Part shown: positions 1 through 6,051 of the stretch, in pieces
Layout: each line of letters begins with the position of its first letter
Numbering within the stretch: the first letter of the stretch is position 1
NCBI GenBank assembly: GCA_021851625.1
Contig: JAJZCX010000067.1
Location: 1 to 7,352 of the forward strand
Origin: Acidobacteriota bacterium
GTDB lineage: Bacteria; Acidobacteriota; Terriglobia; Terriglobales; Acidobacteriaceae
Reading direction: 5' to 3'
DNA length: 7,352 bases
Program-made: the position numbers and the translations under genes
Notes under the pieces: model-generated
Told to the model about the DNA's origin: nothing
Database searches by the model: none
What the model saw: the letters and a program-made list of their open reading frames with translations, nothing else

Positions 1-404
1 TTGGAGCCATAGGGAGCAATGCTGCTGGTGAAGAGCATCTGTCGCACCGTGGATGCGGTTGCGTAAGCGCAGACGTGTTCGGCACCGGGAAGGTTGGTGT
101 CAAAATACTCCTGCCGCGCATGGCCCGGCTCACGATGCACGGCGGCGAAGTTGAAGACCACATCGCAACGCGTGGGAAGTTGAGAGTTTTGCATCGGCTG
201 GCGCACATCGAGTGGAACGTAGACGATGCGCCCGGATTGCAGGCCCGCGCGCAGGCGCTGCGCCCATGTTTCGCTGCGCGGCGGGTTGAGGTCGGCAAGG
301 TAGATGCGCTCAAAGAGGTTGTGCTGCAAACAATGTTGCGCCGTGTGCGTGCCAATGCAGCCAGTGCCGCCGAAGATTACCGCCGTGCGCTCTTGGGGAG
401 TCAT
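1..404 (-). CDS. NAD-dependent epimerase/dehydratase, extended SDR family (partial, C-terminus outside window)
   Basis: This is the N-terminal 134 codons of a sugar-nucleotide epimerase/dehydratase; the gene runs off the left edge. The translation opens MTPQERTAVIFGGTGCIGTH, which carries the GxxGxxG dinucleotide-binding loop (G12-G18). An acidic residue follows at the end of strand 2 (LAD, D38), then LDVR (D66), FNFAAVHREPGH (85-95) and TSSIAPYG (126-133). This is the usual order in extended short-chain dehydrogenases that use NAD(P) on nucleotide sugars. The catalytic YxxxK lies beyond the edge, so the exact reaction cannot be assigned. The AAVHREPGH wording is, from memory, typical of epimerases in exopolysaccharide clusters. 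The start is set by the TGATG overlap with the upstream glycosyltransferase stop and by an AAGGAAAG Shine-Dalgarno-like stretch (420-413) 8 bases before ATG. It is probably the third gene of the operon and translationally coupled to the second. Confidence 0.85.
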   Translation of the reverse strand, partial: MTPQERTAVIFGGTGCIGTHTAQHCLQHNLFERIYLADLNPPRSETWAQRLRAGLQSGRIVYVPLDVRQPMQNSQLPTRCDVVFNFAAVHREPGHARQEYFDTNLPGAEHVCAYATASTVRQMLFTSSIAPYGS

Positions 405-1645
405 CAAGATGGCTTTCCTTGCGTGTTGGAGTTGGGTGCAACACGATCGGGCAGAATGGTGCGCATCGTATCCAGAAATCGATCTGCAATGTTGGGGATC
501 GCAAAGGTTCGTTCGGCGTATGCCCTCGCGTTGCGCCCATACTCTTGGCAGAGGGATGGGTTCGCCAATAGCTGATCGACGGCGCGCAGAAACTCTGCTG
601 TGGAGTCCGAGGAAACGGTCAGGCCAGCCTGCGCGCGCAGCACCACTTGCGCCGCAGCATTTTCTTGCGGGGCTGCTACCAGCAGTGCGCGCGCTGCACA
701 TAAATAGGCCAGCGCCTTGGACGGAACGGCGAAGATGCCCGCTTCGGAATCCAGCAATGTAATCAGAACGTCTGCCGCGCCCATCACGGCTGAGAGTTGC
801 TCATAGGGCTGGAAAGGAAGCAGCGTCATCGCGCCATCTGGCACGGTGTGTGCGTGAGCGGCCAGCCAGTCGGCTCCGGCTCCACCCGCGATGACGATTA
901 GGCGCGCATCGCCGCGCTGGGCCAAGTGTGCGGCCAAGTCCAACAGCCGCTCCGGGCGATGCTTCATGCCCAGCGTGCCGGAGTACAAAAAACAAAATTT
1001 GCCAACGGTTCCCTGCGCAACGGCCCAAGTATTGTCCCGCGCTGTGGGGATGATTTCATCCAGCGGTGCCCAGTTTTCAATCACGCTGATTTTTGCTGCT
1101 GGAATCTGCCATCGTTGCAGATACTCCGCAAAGCCCTGTGCGATGCAGATGATGGCATCGGCCTGATGCAATAGCTTTTTTTCCAGCCGTTCAAAATATA
1201 ATTTGCCCAAGCCAGCGAAAGGGCCGATTTTTTTACGCAACACAAACGCAGCGGCAACGCTATAAACGTCTTGCATCCAAAAAATGAATTTTGCATTTTG
1301 CCGGTGTGTGGCCTGCAATAGGATGGCTTGCGCATCCAAGGGCATGTTGGCTGAGATCACGACATCGGGCTGGAAGCTTTCCAGCGATGCAGCAGCGACG
1401 CGGCCATATTCCAAATCCGCCTGACGCCGTGTGAACAAAGAATGTTTTTTGAAGGCGCGTTGAATGTGCAGGCCTTCAATTTGTACTGTCTCAGGATCCG
1501 CGGCGTCTCGGAGAGTGCGTCCTTTGGGGGTGCTGGTATTGTCAGCAAAGTAGACGTGGTGCACTGTGTGCCCGCGACGTGCCAACTCGCGGCTCAATTC
1601 CATTTGGAATGGGTGCCCACAGAATTCATTGATGAAAATCCGCAT
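404..1645 (-). CDS. GT-B glycosyltransferase, family 4-like (WbuB/WcaI type)
   Basis: This 413-residue protein is probably a cytosolic or membrane-associated glycosyltransferase that moves a sugar from a nucleotide donor onto a polysaccharide or lipid-linked acceptor. The N-terminal half looks like the acceptor-side Rossmann domain: MRIFINEFCGHPFQMELSRELARRGHTV (1-28), FQPDVVISANMP (91-102) and FIFWMQDVYS (120-129). The donor-side domain begins near YSGTLGMKHRPERLL (221-235), followed by LIVIAGGAGADWL, LLPFQPYEQLSAVMGAADVLITLL (275-298) and AVPSKALAYLCAARALL (306-322). Length and layout fit family GT4. The usual acidic residue after PSK (PSKxxEYxAAGxP in many relatives) is alanine at 313, and the Gly-Arg-Pro that often follows is degraded to AARALL. 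The donor and acceptor are unknown. It lies 45 bases after the GME-like gene and overlaps the next epimerase start by one base, so it belongs to one operon. No strong ribosome-binding site is seen before this ATG. Confidence 0.85.
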   Translation of the reverse strand: MRIFINEFCGHPFQMELSRELARRGHTVHHVYFADNTSTPKGRTLRDAADPETVQIEGLHIQRAFKKHSLFTRRQADLEYGRVAAASLESFQPDVVISANMPLDAQAILLQATHRQNAKFIFWMQDVYSVAAAFVLRKKIGPFAGLGKLYFERLEKKLLHQADAIICIAQGFAEYLQRWQIPAAKISVIENWAPLDEIIPTARDNTWAVAQGTVGKFCFLYSGTLGMKHRPERLLDLAAHLAQRGDARLIVIAGGAGADWLAAHAHTVPDGAMTLLPFQPYEQLSAVMGAADVLITLLDSEAGIFAVPSKALAYLCAARALLVAAPQENAAAQVVLRAQAGLTVSSDSTAEFLRAVDQLLANPSLCQEYGRNARAYAERTFAIPNIADRFLDTMRTILPDRVAPNSNTQGKPS

Positions 1646-1690
1646 GTGCGTTGAACGAATGGCCCTTCCTGCGTGTGCGCACTGCGCTCG

Positions 1691-2698
1691 CTAACTGCGC
1701 ATATGGGTTTGCGTGCTGCGGGCAAACGTCATTTGCTCTTCTATCCATGCGTAGGTGCGCGCCATGCCGTCCTTGAGTCGAATGGATGGCTCCCAGCCCA
1801 GATACTGCTGGATTTTCGTGTTGTCGCTGTTGCGTCCGTTCACGCCTTTCGGTGCGCTCAGGTTGTAACTGCGCCGTAGCTTGACGCCGGCAATGGCCTC
1901 CGTAATGTCCACCAATTGATCGATGGTCACTAACTCGCTGGAGCCAAGATTGATTGGCTCGCGGATGTCGCTTTCCATGATCGCCAGGGTTCCCTGGGTG
2001 CAATCGTCGATGTACATGAAGCTACGTGTCTGCTTGCCATCGCCCCATATCTCAATTTCATCTGTGCCGGATCGTTTGGCTTCGATCACTTTGCGGCAAA
2101 TTGCTGCGGGAGCTTTTTCGCGTCCCCCCGTCCAAGTGCCCAGTGGTCCGTAGACATTGTGATAGCGGGCGACGCGGCATTGCAGGCCAAAATCCTCTTC
2201 AAAGTGTCTGCACATGCGTTCGCTGAAAAGTTTTTCCCATCCATAGCCATCCTCGGGCAGAGCGGGGTATGCGTCCTCTTCCTTCAGTGGAGTGACATCC
2301 GCATTTTTTTGTTTTTCTCCGTTGTAGACGCAGGCCGAGGAGGAGTAAAAGAAACGCTGCACACCACTGTCGCGCGCAGCCATCAACATGTGCGTGTTTG
2401 TCAGCACGCTCAACATGCAGAGCGCTTTGTTGTTTTCAATGAAGCCCATGCCACCCATGTCGGCGGCCAGTTGAAATACGCTTTCAGTGCCTGCGGCGGC
2501 CGTGTAGCAACTGTCTTTGTCCTTCAGGTCGAGCACAAGATTTTCTGCATCATGGACAACTTGGTACCACGCATGGAGCGGCTTGGCATCCACGGCGCGC
2601 ACAGAGCGCACTCCCGCTGCGAAGAGAGATTGAACCAAGTGGCCGCCGATAAATCCTCCGGCTCCGCAGACGACAACCTTCTCACCCTTCAGTTTCAT
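1691..2698 (-). CDS. GDP-mannose 3,5-epimerase-like sugar-nucleotide epimerase
   Basis: This 335-residue extended SDR closely resembles plant GDP-mannose 3,5-epimerase (GME), which converts GDP-D-mannose to GDP-L-galactose and GDP-L-gulose. Visible landmarks are the NAD loop CGAGGFIGGH (11-20), LAADMGGMGFIENN (77-90), SSSACVYNGEKQ (119-130), GYGWEK (151-156), RYHNVYGPLGTWTGGREKAPAAICRK (178-203), WGDGKQTRSFMYIDDC (218-233), REPINLGSSE (246-255) and GVNGRNSDN (285-293). Cys123, Tyr152, Lys156 and Lys195 correspond, at a constant offset of 22, to Arabidopsis GME C145, Y174, K178 and K217 as I recall them. The Cys and Lys are the acid/base pair that separates GME from ordinary 4-epimerases. I chose the ATG at 2698 because MKLKGEKVVVCGAGG begins just before the first beta strand; an AGGA precedes it at only 3 bases. 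The frame stays open a further 80 codons upstream, but that part is low-complexity and unlike the family. It is the first gene of the minus-strand operon. GME-like function is strongly supported; the physiological product is inferred. Confidence 0.88.
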   Translation of the reverse strand: MKLKGEKVVVCGAGGFIGGHLVQSLFAAGVRSVRAVDAKPLHAWYQVVHDAENLVLDLKDKDSCYTAAAGTESVFQLAADMGGMGFIENNKALCMLSVLTNTHMLMAARDSGVQRFFYSSSACVYNGEKQKNADVTPLKEEDAYPALPEDGYGWEKLFSERMCRHFEEDFGLQCRVARYHNVYGPLGTWTGGREKAPAAICRKVIEAKRSGTDEIEIWGDGKQTRSFMYIDDCTQGTLAIMESDIREPINLGSSELVTIDQLVDITEAIAGVKLRRSYNLSAPKGVNGRNSDNTKIQQYLGWEPSIRLKDGMARTYAWIEEQMTFARSTQTHMRS

Positions 2699-2758
2699 AG
2701 ATCCTAAAAATTCCGCGTCCCCAAACCTCGGGATGCCGTGATGTGCGCCTAGTCCACG

Positions 2759-2789
2759 TTGACGGCTTGCCCAGAAGCAAAAATATACT
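2759..2789 (+). promoter_or_regulatory. Candidate sigma70-type promoter for the dppC-like gene
   Basis: TTGACG (2759-2764) matches the -35 consensus in five of six bases, and TATACT (2784-2789) matches the -10 consensus in five of six. The spacer is 19 bases, longer than the optimal 17; reading AATATA (2782-2787) as the -10 gives a 17-base spacer but a weaker hexamer. It lies in the only sizeable intergenic region (2699-2907) and points towards the permease, giving a leader of about 110 bases if translation starts at 2908. No equally good promoter was found for the opposite, GME-side direction, although that strand is AT-rich at the same place. This is a pattern match only. Confidence 0.4.
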
Positions 2790-2907
2790 ACACACAAGCC
2801 CCAATTCCTGAGCGAGTGTACCATAGACGGAATGCGCGGCGAACGTCTTCTGTTGGGCTGGTTTGCTGGGCTTCGCGCGAAATCTTCCAATTCGGCACAG
2901 GCTGAAA

Positions 2908-3828
2908 ATGTCTTCCATGTTTGGCAACATCCATCCATCTACGACCCAGCGTTCCATGGATTTGCCTGGGAAAAGTCGGATGGCTGCGCTGCTGCGAATG
3001 CAGCCGCTGGCTCTGGCTGGGTTGACGCTCTTGATTCTGTTTGTGTCCGTGGCGATTTTGGCCCCATTTGTTGCGCGGCAAGATCCGGCGGCCATTGACT
3101 TGACGCATCGGTTGGCCGCTCCGAGTGCTACCCACTGGTTCGGCACCGATGAGTTGGGCCGCGACCTTTATGCGCGCGTGGTGTACGGTGCGCGCATCTC
3201 CATGCTGGTTGCCACCAGTGTTGTTGGCTTGGCGCTGGTGTTGGGGCTTGCGCTGGGCGGTTTGGCCGGATACTGCGGTGGGTGGATCGATACCGCTCTC
3301 AATGTAATTTTGATGAATACATTTCTTGCGCTGCCGGGCTTGTTGCTGGCGATTGCCTTGGTAGCTTTTCTTGGCCCAGGGCTGTGGAATCTGGTGTTGG
3401 CGCTTTCGATCACCGGCTGGGTGGGCTATGCGCGTCTGGTGCGCGCGCAGGTGTTGGCCGTGCGGGAGCGGGAGTACGTCGAAGCCAGCCGTGCGTTGGG
3501 TGCGGGCGGATTGCGCATTTTTCTGCGGCACATTCTGCCGAACATTGTGCAGCCGGTGCTGGTGCAGGCAGCGGTGGGTATGGCGGGCACAATTCTCGCG
3601 GAGGCCACGCTCAGCTTTCTGGGGCTGGGCGTTCCCGCGCCTGCCTCCAGTTGGGGCGCGATGCTCAACGATGCGCGCTTTCATCTGCTGGACGCACCTT
3701 ATATGGCCGTCTTTCCCGGCTTGGCGATTGCGCTTTGCGTTCTGGCCTTCAATTTTGTTGGGGACGCGCTGCGCGATCAACTCGATCCACGCACGCGCGC
3801 ACTCACCGCTCCGGGCCGTGCGGGCTGA
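2908..3828 (+). CDS. ABC transporter permease, DppC/OppC/NikC type
   Basis: This is an inner-membrane permease of the peptide/nickel ABC importer family, about 306 residues. It shows a first membrane helix (LALAGLTLLILFVSVAILAPFVA, about 34-56) and then the signature HWFGTDELGRDLYARVVYGAR (76-96), which is diagnostic of DppC-type subunits. Five further hydrophobic stretches follow, with the cytoplasmic EAA loop EYVEASRALGAGGLRIFLRHILPN (189-212) that docks on the ATPase. SFLGLGVPAPASSWGAML (about 236-253) is also typical of the C subunit. The start is uncertain. ATG 2908 has an AGG 6 bases upstream and is preferred; ATG 2956 or 2980 would give a shorter cytoplasmic tail closer to some relatives, and an in-frame TTG exists at 2863. 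Its natural DppB partner is not in tandem but faces it from 5230. The stop overlaps the next start (TGATG), which suggests coupled translation. Substrate (peptide, metal or other) cannot be read from the sequence. Confidence 0.9.
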   Translation: MSSMFGNIHPSTTQRSMDLPGKSRMAALLRMQPLALAGLTLLILFVSVAILAPFVARQDPAAIDLTHRLAAPSATHWFGTDELGRDLYARVVYGARISMLVATSVVGLALVLGLALGGLAGYCGGWIDTALNVILMNTFLALPGLLLAIALVAFLGPGLWNLVLALSITGWVGYARLVRAQVLAVREREYVEASRALGAGGLRIFLRHILPNIVQPVLVQAAVGMAGTILAEATLSFLGLGVPAPASSWGAMLNDARFHLLDAPYMAVFPGLAIALCVLAFNFVGDALRDQLDPRTRALTAPGRAG

Positions 3829-4310
3829 TGCGCATCGGCATCCTCTCCGACACGCATGGCCTGCTGCGCCCGCAGGCCATCGAGGTGCTCCGTGGCTGCG
3901 AACATATTCTGCACGCGGGCGATGTGGGCGATGCTGCGATTTTGGAACCATTGCGTGGCATCGCGCCCGTGACGGCTATTCGCGGCAACGTGGACCAAGC
4001 CGGTGCCTGCGCCGCATTGCCAGCAACGGAAGCGGTGTTGCTCGCGGGCCATTGGTTTTACCTGCTGCACAATCTCGACGATCTGGATCTGCATCCTCAA
4101 GCAGCGGGCATGGCCGCAGTTATCTACGGGCACACGCACCGGCCAGAGATTTCTCGGCGTAATGGCGTGCTCTTTTTGAATCCTGGCAGTGCAGGACCGC
4201 GGCGATTTTCTCTGCCTGTTTCGGTGGCAATCGTGAACGCCACAGCAACTGGTTTGGATGCGGAGATTGTTCCGCTGCTGCTCGGCGAGAGCAGTAGTAG
4301 TAACTATTGA
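3828..4310 (+). CDS. YfcE/MJ0936-type metallophosphoesterase
   Basis: This 160-residue single-domain phosphoesterase belongs to the small calcineurin-like family (Metallophos_2). It has all the metal-ligand motifs in order: SDTHG (D8, H10), HAGDVGD (D32), GNVD (N54), LLHN (H81) and GHTH (H102, H104). FLNPGSAGPRR (about 114-124) is the family's conserved C-terminal stretch. Relatives are two-metal phosphodiesterases assayed on artificial substrates; the natural substrate is usually unknown and is unknown here. The start is fixed by the TGATG overlap with the permease stop, and MRIGILSDTHG begins right at the first catalytic strand, as in the family. The frame stays open a long way upstream, but that part is only the other frame of the permease gene. 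The C-terminal tail (LLGESSSSNY) is low-complexity and overlaps the convergent permease gene by 7 bases. Confidence 0.9.
   Translation: MRIGILSDTHGLLRPQAIEVLRGCEHILHAGDVGDAAILEPLRGIAPVTAIRGNVDQAGACAALPATEAVLLAGHWFYLLHNLDDLDLHPQAAGMAAVIYGHTHRPEISRRNGVLFLNPGSAGPRRFSLPVSVAIVNATATGLDAEIVPLLLGESSSSNY
4275..4297. other. Imperfect hairpin at the convergent gene ends
   Basis: CTGCTGCTC (4275-4283) and GAGCAGTAG (4289-4297) can form a 9-bp stem, with one G-U wobble in the plus-strand RNA, around the 5-base loop GGCGA. It lies inside the last codons of the metallophosphoesterase gene and just past the stop of the DppB-like gene. No run of U follows on either strand, so it does not meet the standard intrinsic-terminator pattern. 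A role in ending or pausing one or both convergent transcripts is possible, but coding repeats (Ser codons, GCTGCTG) alone could produce it. Confidence 0.25.
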
Positions 4311-5230
4311 CGCACGCGCGGATTGATGACGCCGTAGAGCACATCCGTCACCAGATTGACCAACACATACGTAAGTCCAATGGTGAGGATGCAGCCCTGC
4401 ACCAGCGGATAATCGCGGTTGGAGATGGCCGCGATGGTGAGTCGTCCCAGCCCGGGCCAGGAGAAGATGGTTTCCGTCACGATGGCTCCGGCGAGCAGCG
4501 TGCCAAATTGCAAGCCCAGCACAGTGAGCAGTGGGATCAGCGCATTCGGCAGCGCGTGGCGATAGACGACGGCGCGCTCGGTAAGTCCCTTGGCACGCGC
4601 GGTGCGAATGTAATCCTGGCCCAGTTCTTCGAGCATCGTGGTGCGCACCATGCGCGTCAAAATTGCGGCCATGCCGCTGCCAAGTGTGATGACCGGCAGA
4701 ACAAAATGTCGCCACGAGCCAGCGCCGGAGACGGGTAGCCAATCAAGCGTGATGCCGAAGATCAAAATCAAAATGGGCGCGAGCGCGAAGCTGGGAAAGG
4801 ACAAGCCGAAGAGGCTGACCACGCTGAGCCAACGATCCTGCCACTGTGCGCGATGCAACGCACTGGCCACACCCGCAGGCAGGGCCAGCAAAATGGAAAA
4901 GAGAATGGCTGGGATGGCCAGCGCAATCGTGTAGGGATAGCGCGAGAAGACAAGCTGCGTTACGGGAGCGTTCAAGCGCAGCGAGCGCCCCAGGTTCCCA
5001 TGCAGCACGCCGCGCCAGTAGTGGAGATATTGCAGCGGCAGAGGAATATCCAATCCATAGGCGTGGCGCAGCGCGGCAATGTCGTTGGCCGTTGCGCCTT
5101 CGCCCAGCATCTGTTGCACCGGGTCCCCGGGTACAAGGTGGATGAGCAAAAAGACCACGGACACCACCAGCCACAGTACGGGCAGCAACAGTAAAAGACG
5201 CCGTAGGGTTGTGTGCAATGCCTTCTTCAT
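4304..5230 (-). CDS. ABC transporter permease, DppB/OppB/NikB type
   Basis: This 308-residue inner-membrane permease is the B-type subunit of a peptide/nickel ABC importer. The N-terminus is classical for DppB: a short basic start, a helix (RLLLLLPVLWLVVSVVFLLIHLVPGDP, 11-37), then a periplasmic segment with LRHAYGLDIPLPLQYLHYWRGVLHGNLGRSL (54-84). Further helices lie near 101-121, 137-162, 176-194, 230-255 and 277-297. The EAA loop QDYIRTARAKGLTERAVVYRHALPN (205-229) and ETIFSWPGLGRL (253-264) are conserved family blocks. Length is normal. No clear Shine-Dalgarno sequence precedes the ATG at 5230, but the start fits the family. It would pair with the DppC-type permease, which is encoded convergently on the other strand behind a metallophosphoesterase. 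ATPase and solute-binding genes are not in the window. Its TAG stop lies inside the end of the metallophosphoesterase gene. Confidence 0.92.
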   Translation of the reverse strand: MKKALHTTLRRLLLLLPVLWLVVSVVFLLIHLVPGDPVQQMLGEGATANDIAALRHAYGLDIPLPLQYLHYWRGVLHGNLGRSLRLNAPVTQLVFSRYPYTIALAIPAILFSILLALPAGVASALHRAQWQDRWLSVVSLFGLSFPSFALAPILILIFGITLDWLPVSGAGSWRHFVLPVITLGSGMAAILTRMVRTTMLEELGQDYIRTARAKGLTERAVVYRHALPNALIPLLTVLGLQFGTLLAGAIVTETIFSWPGLGRLTIAAISNRDYPLVQGCILTIGLTYVLVNLVTDVLYGVINPRVRQ

Positions 5231-5322
5231 AAAGAACCGTGCCGCAAGCTTGTGACCGTGGCTTTGAGTCTAGCATCGTGGAGGTTGATCTTTGCGCGCA
5301 CAGCTTGTCGTAAATTGGAGAT

Positions 5323-6009
5323 ATGTCCGTCGCATCTGACCGTCGATTGCCCAAAGAGAAGTTGCGCCTTTATGTGTTCGATCTGGATGGAACGCTGATC
5401 GATTCGCGCGCGGATCTGGTGCAATCCGTCAACGCAACGCTGCGGCACTTTCAGCGCCATGAACTGCCCGCTGACGTCATCGCCAGCTATATCGGCGACG
5501 GCGCGGGCATGTTGGTGCGCCGGGCCTTTGGCGATCCACAGGATACGTCGCTGCTCGATGCAGCTCTGCTGCATTTTCTTGCCTACTATCGTGAGCACAA
5601 GCTGGACCACACGTATGTATATGAAGGGGTGAAGTCCGCATTGCAGGCGTTGCAAGTGCGGCAGCAAGGCGCGCAGATGGCGGTGTTGAGCAACAAGCCC
5701 GTGGGGCCTTCACGCGCGATTTGTGAGGCACTGGGGCTGGCGCAATACTTTTTTCAGATTTACGGAGGCGATAGCTTCCCTACAAAAAAACCGGATGGGC
5801 AGGGGCTGCGCAAGTTGATGCAAGAGGCGGGCGTTGCCGCGCAGGAAACGGTGATGATTGGCGACTCGGACATTGACATATTGACCGCGCAAAATTGCGG
5901 CACTTATTCGATCGGCTGCACCTATGGTTTGTCGCCGCACACACTGGAGATGGTCACGCCCAGCGCTCTGGTGCAAGCTCCCGCGGAGTTGGCGGGCCTG
6001 TTGCTCTAG
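5323..6009 (+). CDS. gph: HAD-family phosphatase, phosphoglycolate phosphatase type
   Basis: This 228-residue haloacid dehalogenase-fold phosphatase probably hydrolyses 2-phosphoglycolate, the toxic product of 3'-phosphoglycolate-ended DNA breaks and of Rubisco side reactions. All four HAD motifs are visible: FDLDGTLID (19-27; D20 nucleophile, D22 acid/base), VLSNKP (121-126; S123), the motif III lysine in TKKPDG (154-159) and MIGDSDIDILTA (178-189; D181, D185). A helical cap occupies about residues 28-100. The LSNKP and KPDG wording favours phosphoglycolate phosphatase over beta-phosphoglucomutase, but HAD substrate assignments from sequence are unreliable. The chosen ATG is preceded by GGAG at only 2 bases; in-frame TTG codons at 5347 and 5362 are alternatives. 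It diverges from the DppB-like gene across a 92-base gap and is followed 42 bases later by uvrB. A shared DNA-damage theme is plausible but inferred. Confidence 0.82.
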   Translation: MSVASDRRLPKEKLRLYVFDLDGTLIDSRADLVQSVNATLRHFQRHELPADVIASYIGDGAGMLVRRAFGDPQDTSLLDAALLHFLAYYREHKLDHTYVYEGVKSALQALQVRQQGAQMAVLSNKPVGPSRAICEALGLAQYFFQIYGGDSFPTKKPDGQGLRKLMQEAGVAAQETVMIGDSDIDILTAQNCGTYSIGCTYGLSPHTLEMVTPSALVQAPAELAGLLL

Positions 6010-6051
6010 CGCCCGACGCGCAGCCACGCTCTCTCCGGTAGCATAGCCAGT

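Noticed and set aside
2159..2707. A 182-codon plus-strand open frame opposite the GME-like gene
   Set aside because: It is antisense to a strongly conserved enzyme, has no domain signature and no credible start signal.
2699..2938. 80-codon N-terminal extension of the GME-like protein
   Set aside because: The extension (MDGCCQTWKTFS...) does not resemble the family and would cover the intergenic promoter region. The family's first strand begins right after ATG 2698.
3282..3827. In-frame upstream extension of the metallophosphoesterase, giving a 342-residue protein
   Set aside because: The extra 182 residues are the permease gene read in another frame, rich in Gly, Ala and Arg. MRIGILSDTHG is the natural family start and has the coupled TGATG.
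2788..3951. A 387-codon minus-strand open frame opposite the DppC-like permease gene
   Set aside because: The translation is rich in Arg, Gln, His and Pro with no recognisable domain and lies antisense to a clearly conserved permease. It is a by-product of GC-rich codon use.
3777..4742. A 321-codon minus-strand open frame across the phosphoesterase and DppB-like 3' ends
   Set aside because: It spans two real genes in a shadow frame, has a composition unlike a normal protein and shows no motif.
5285..5313. TTGATC - 17 - TCGTAA as a promoter for the HAD phosphatase
   Set aside because: The -10 match is poor, and the implied transcript start lies only a few bases before the ATG. Too weak to call.
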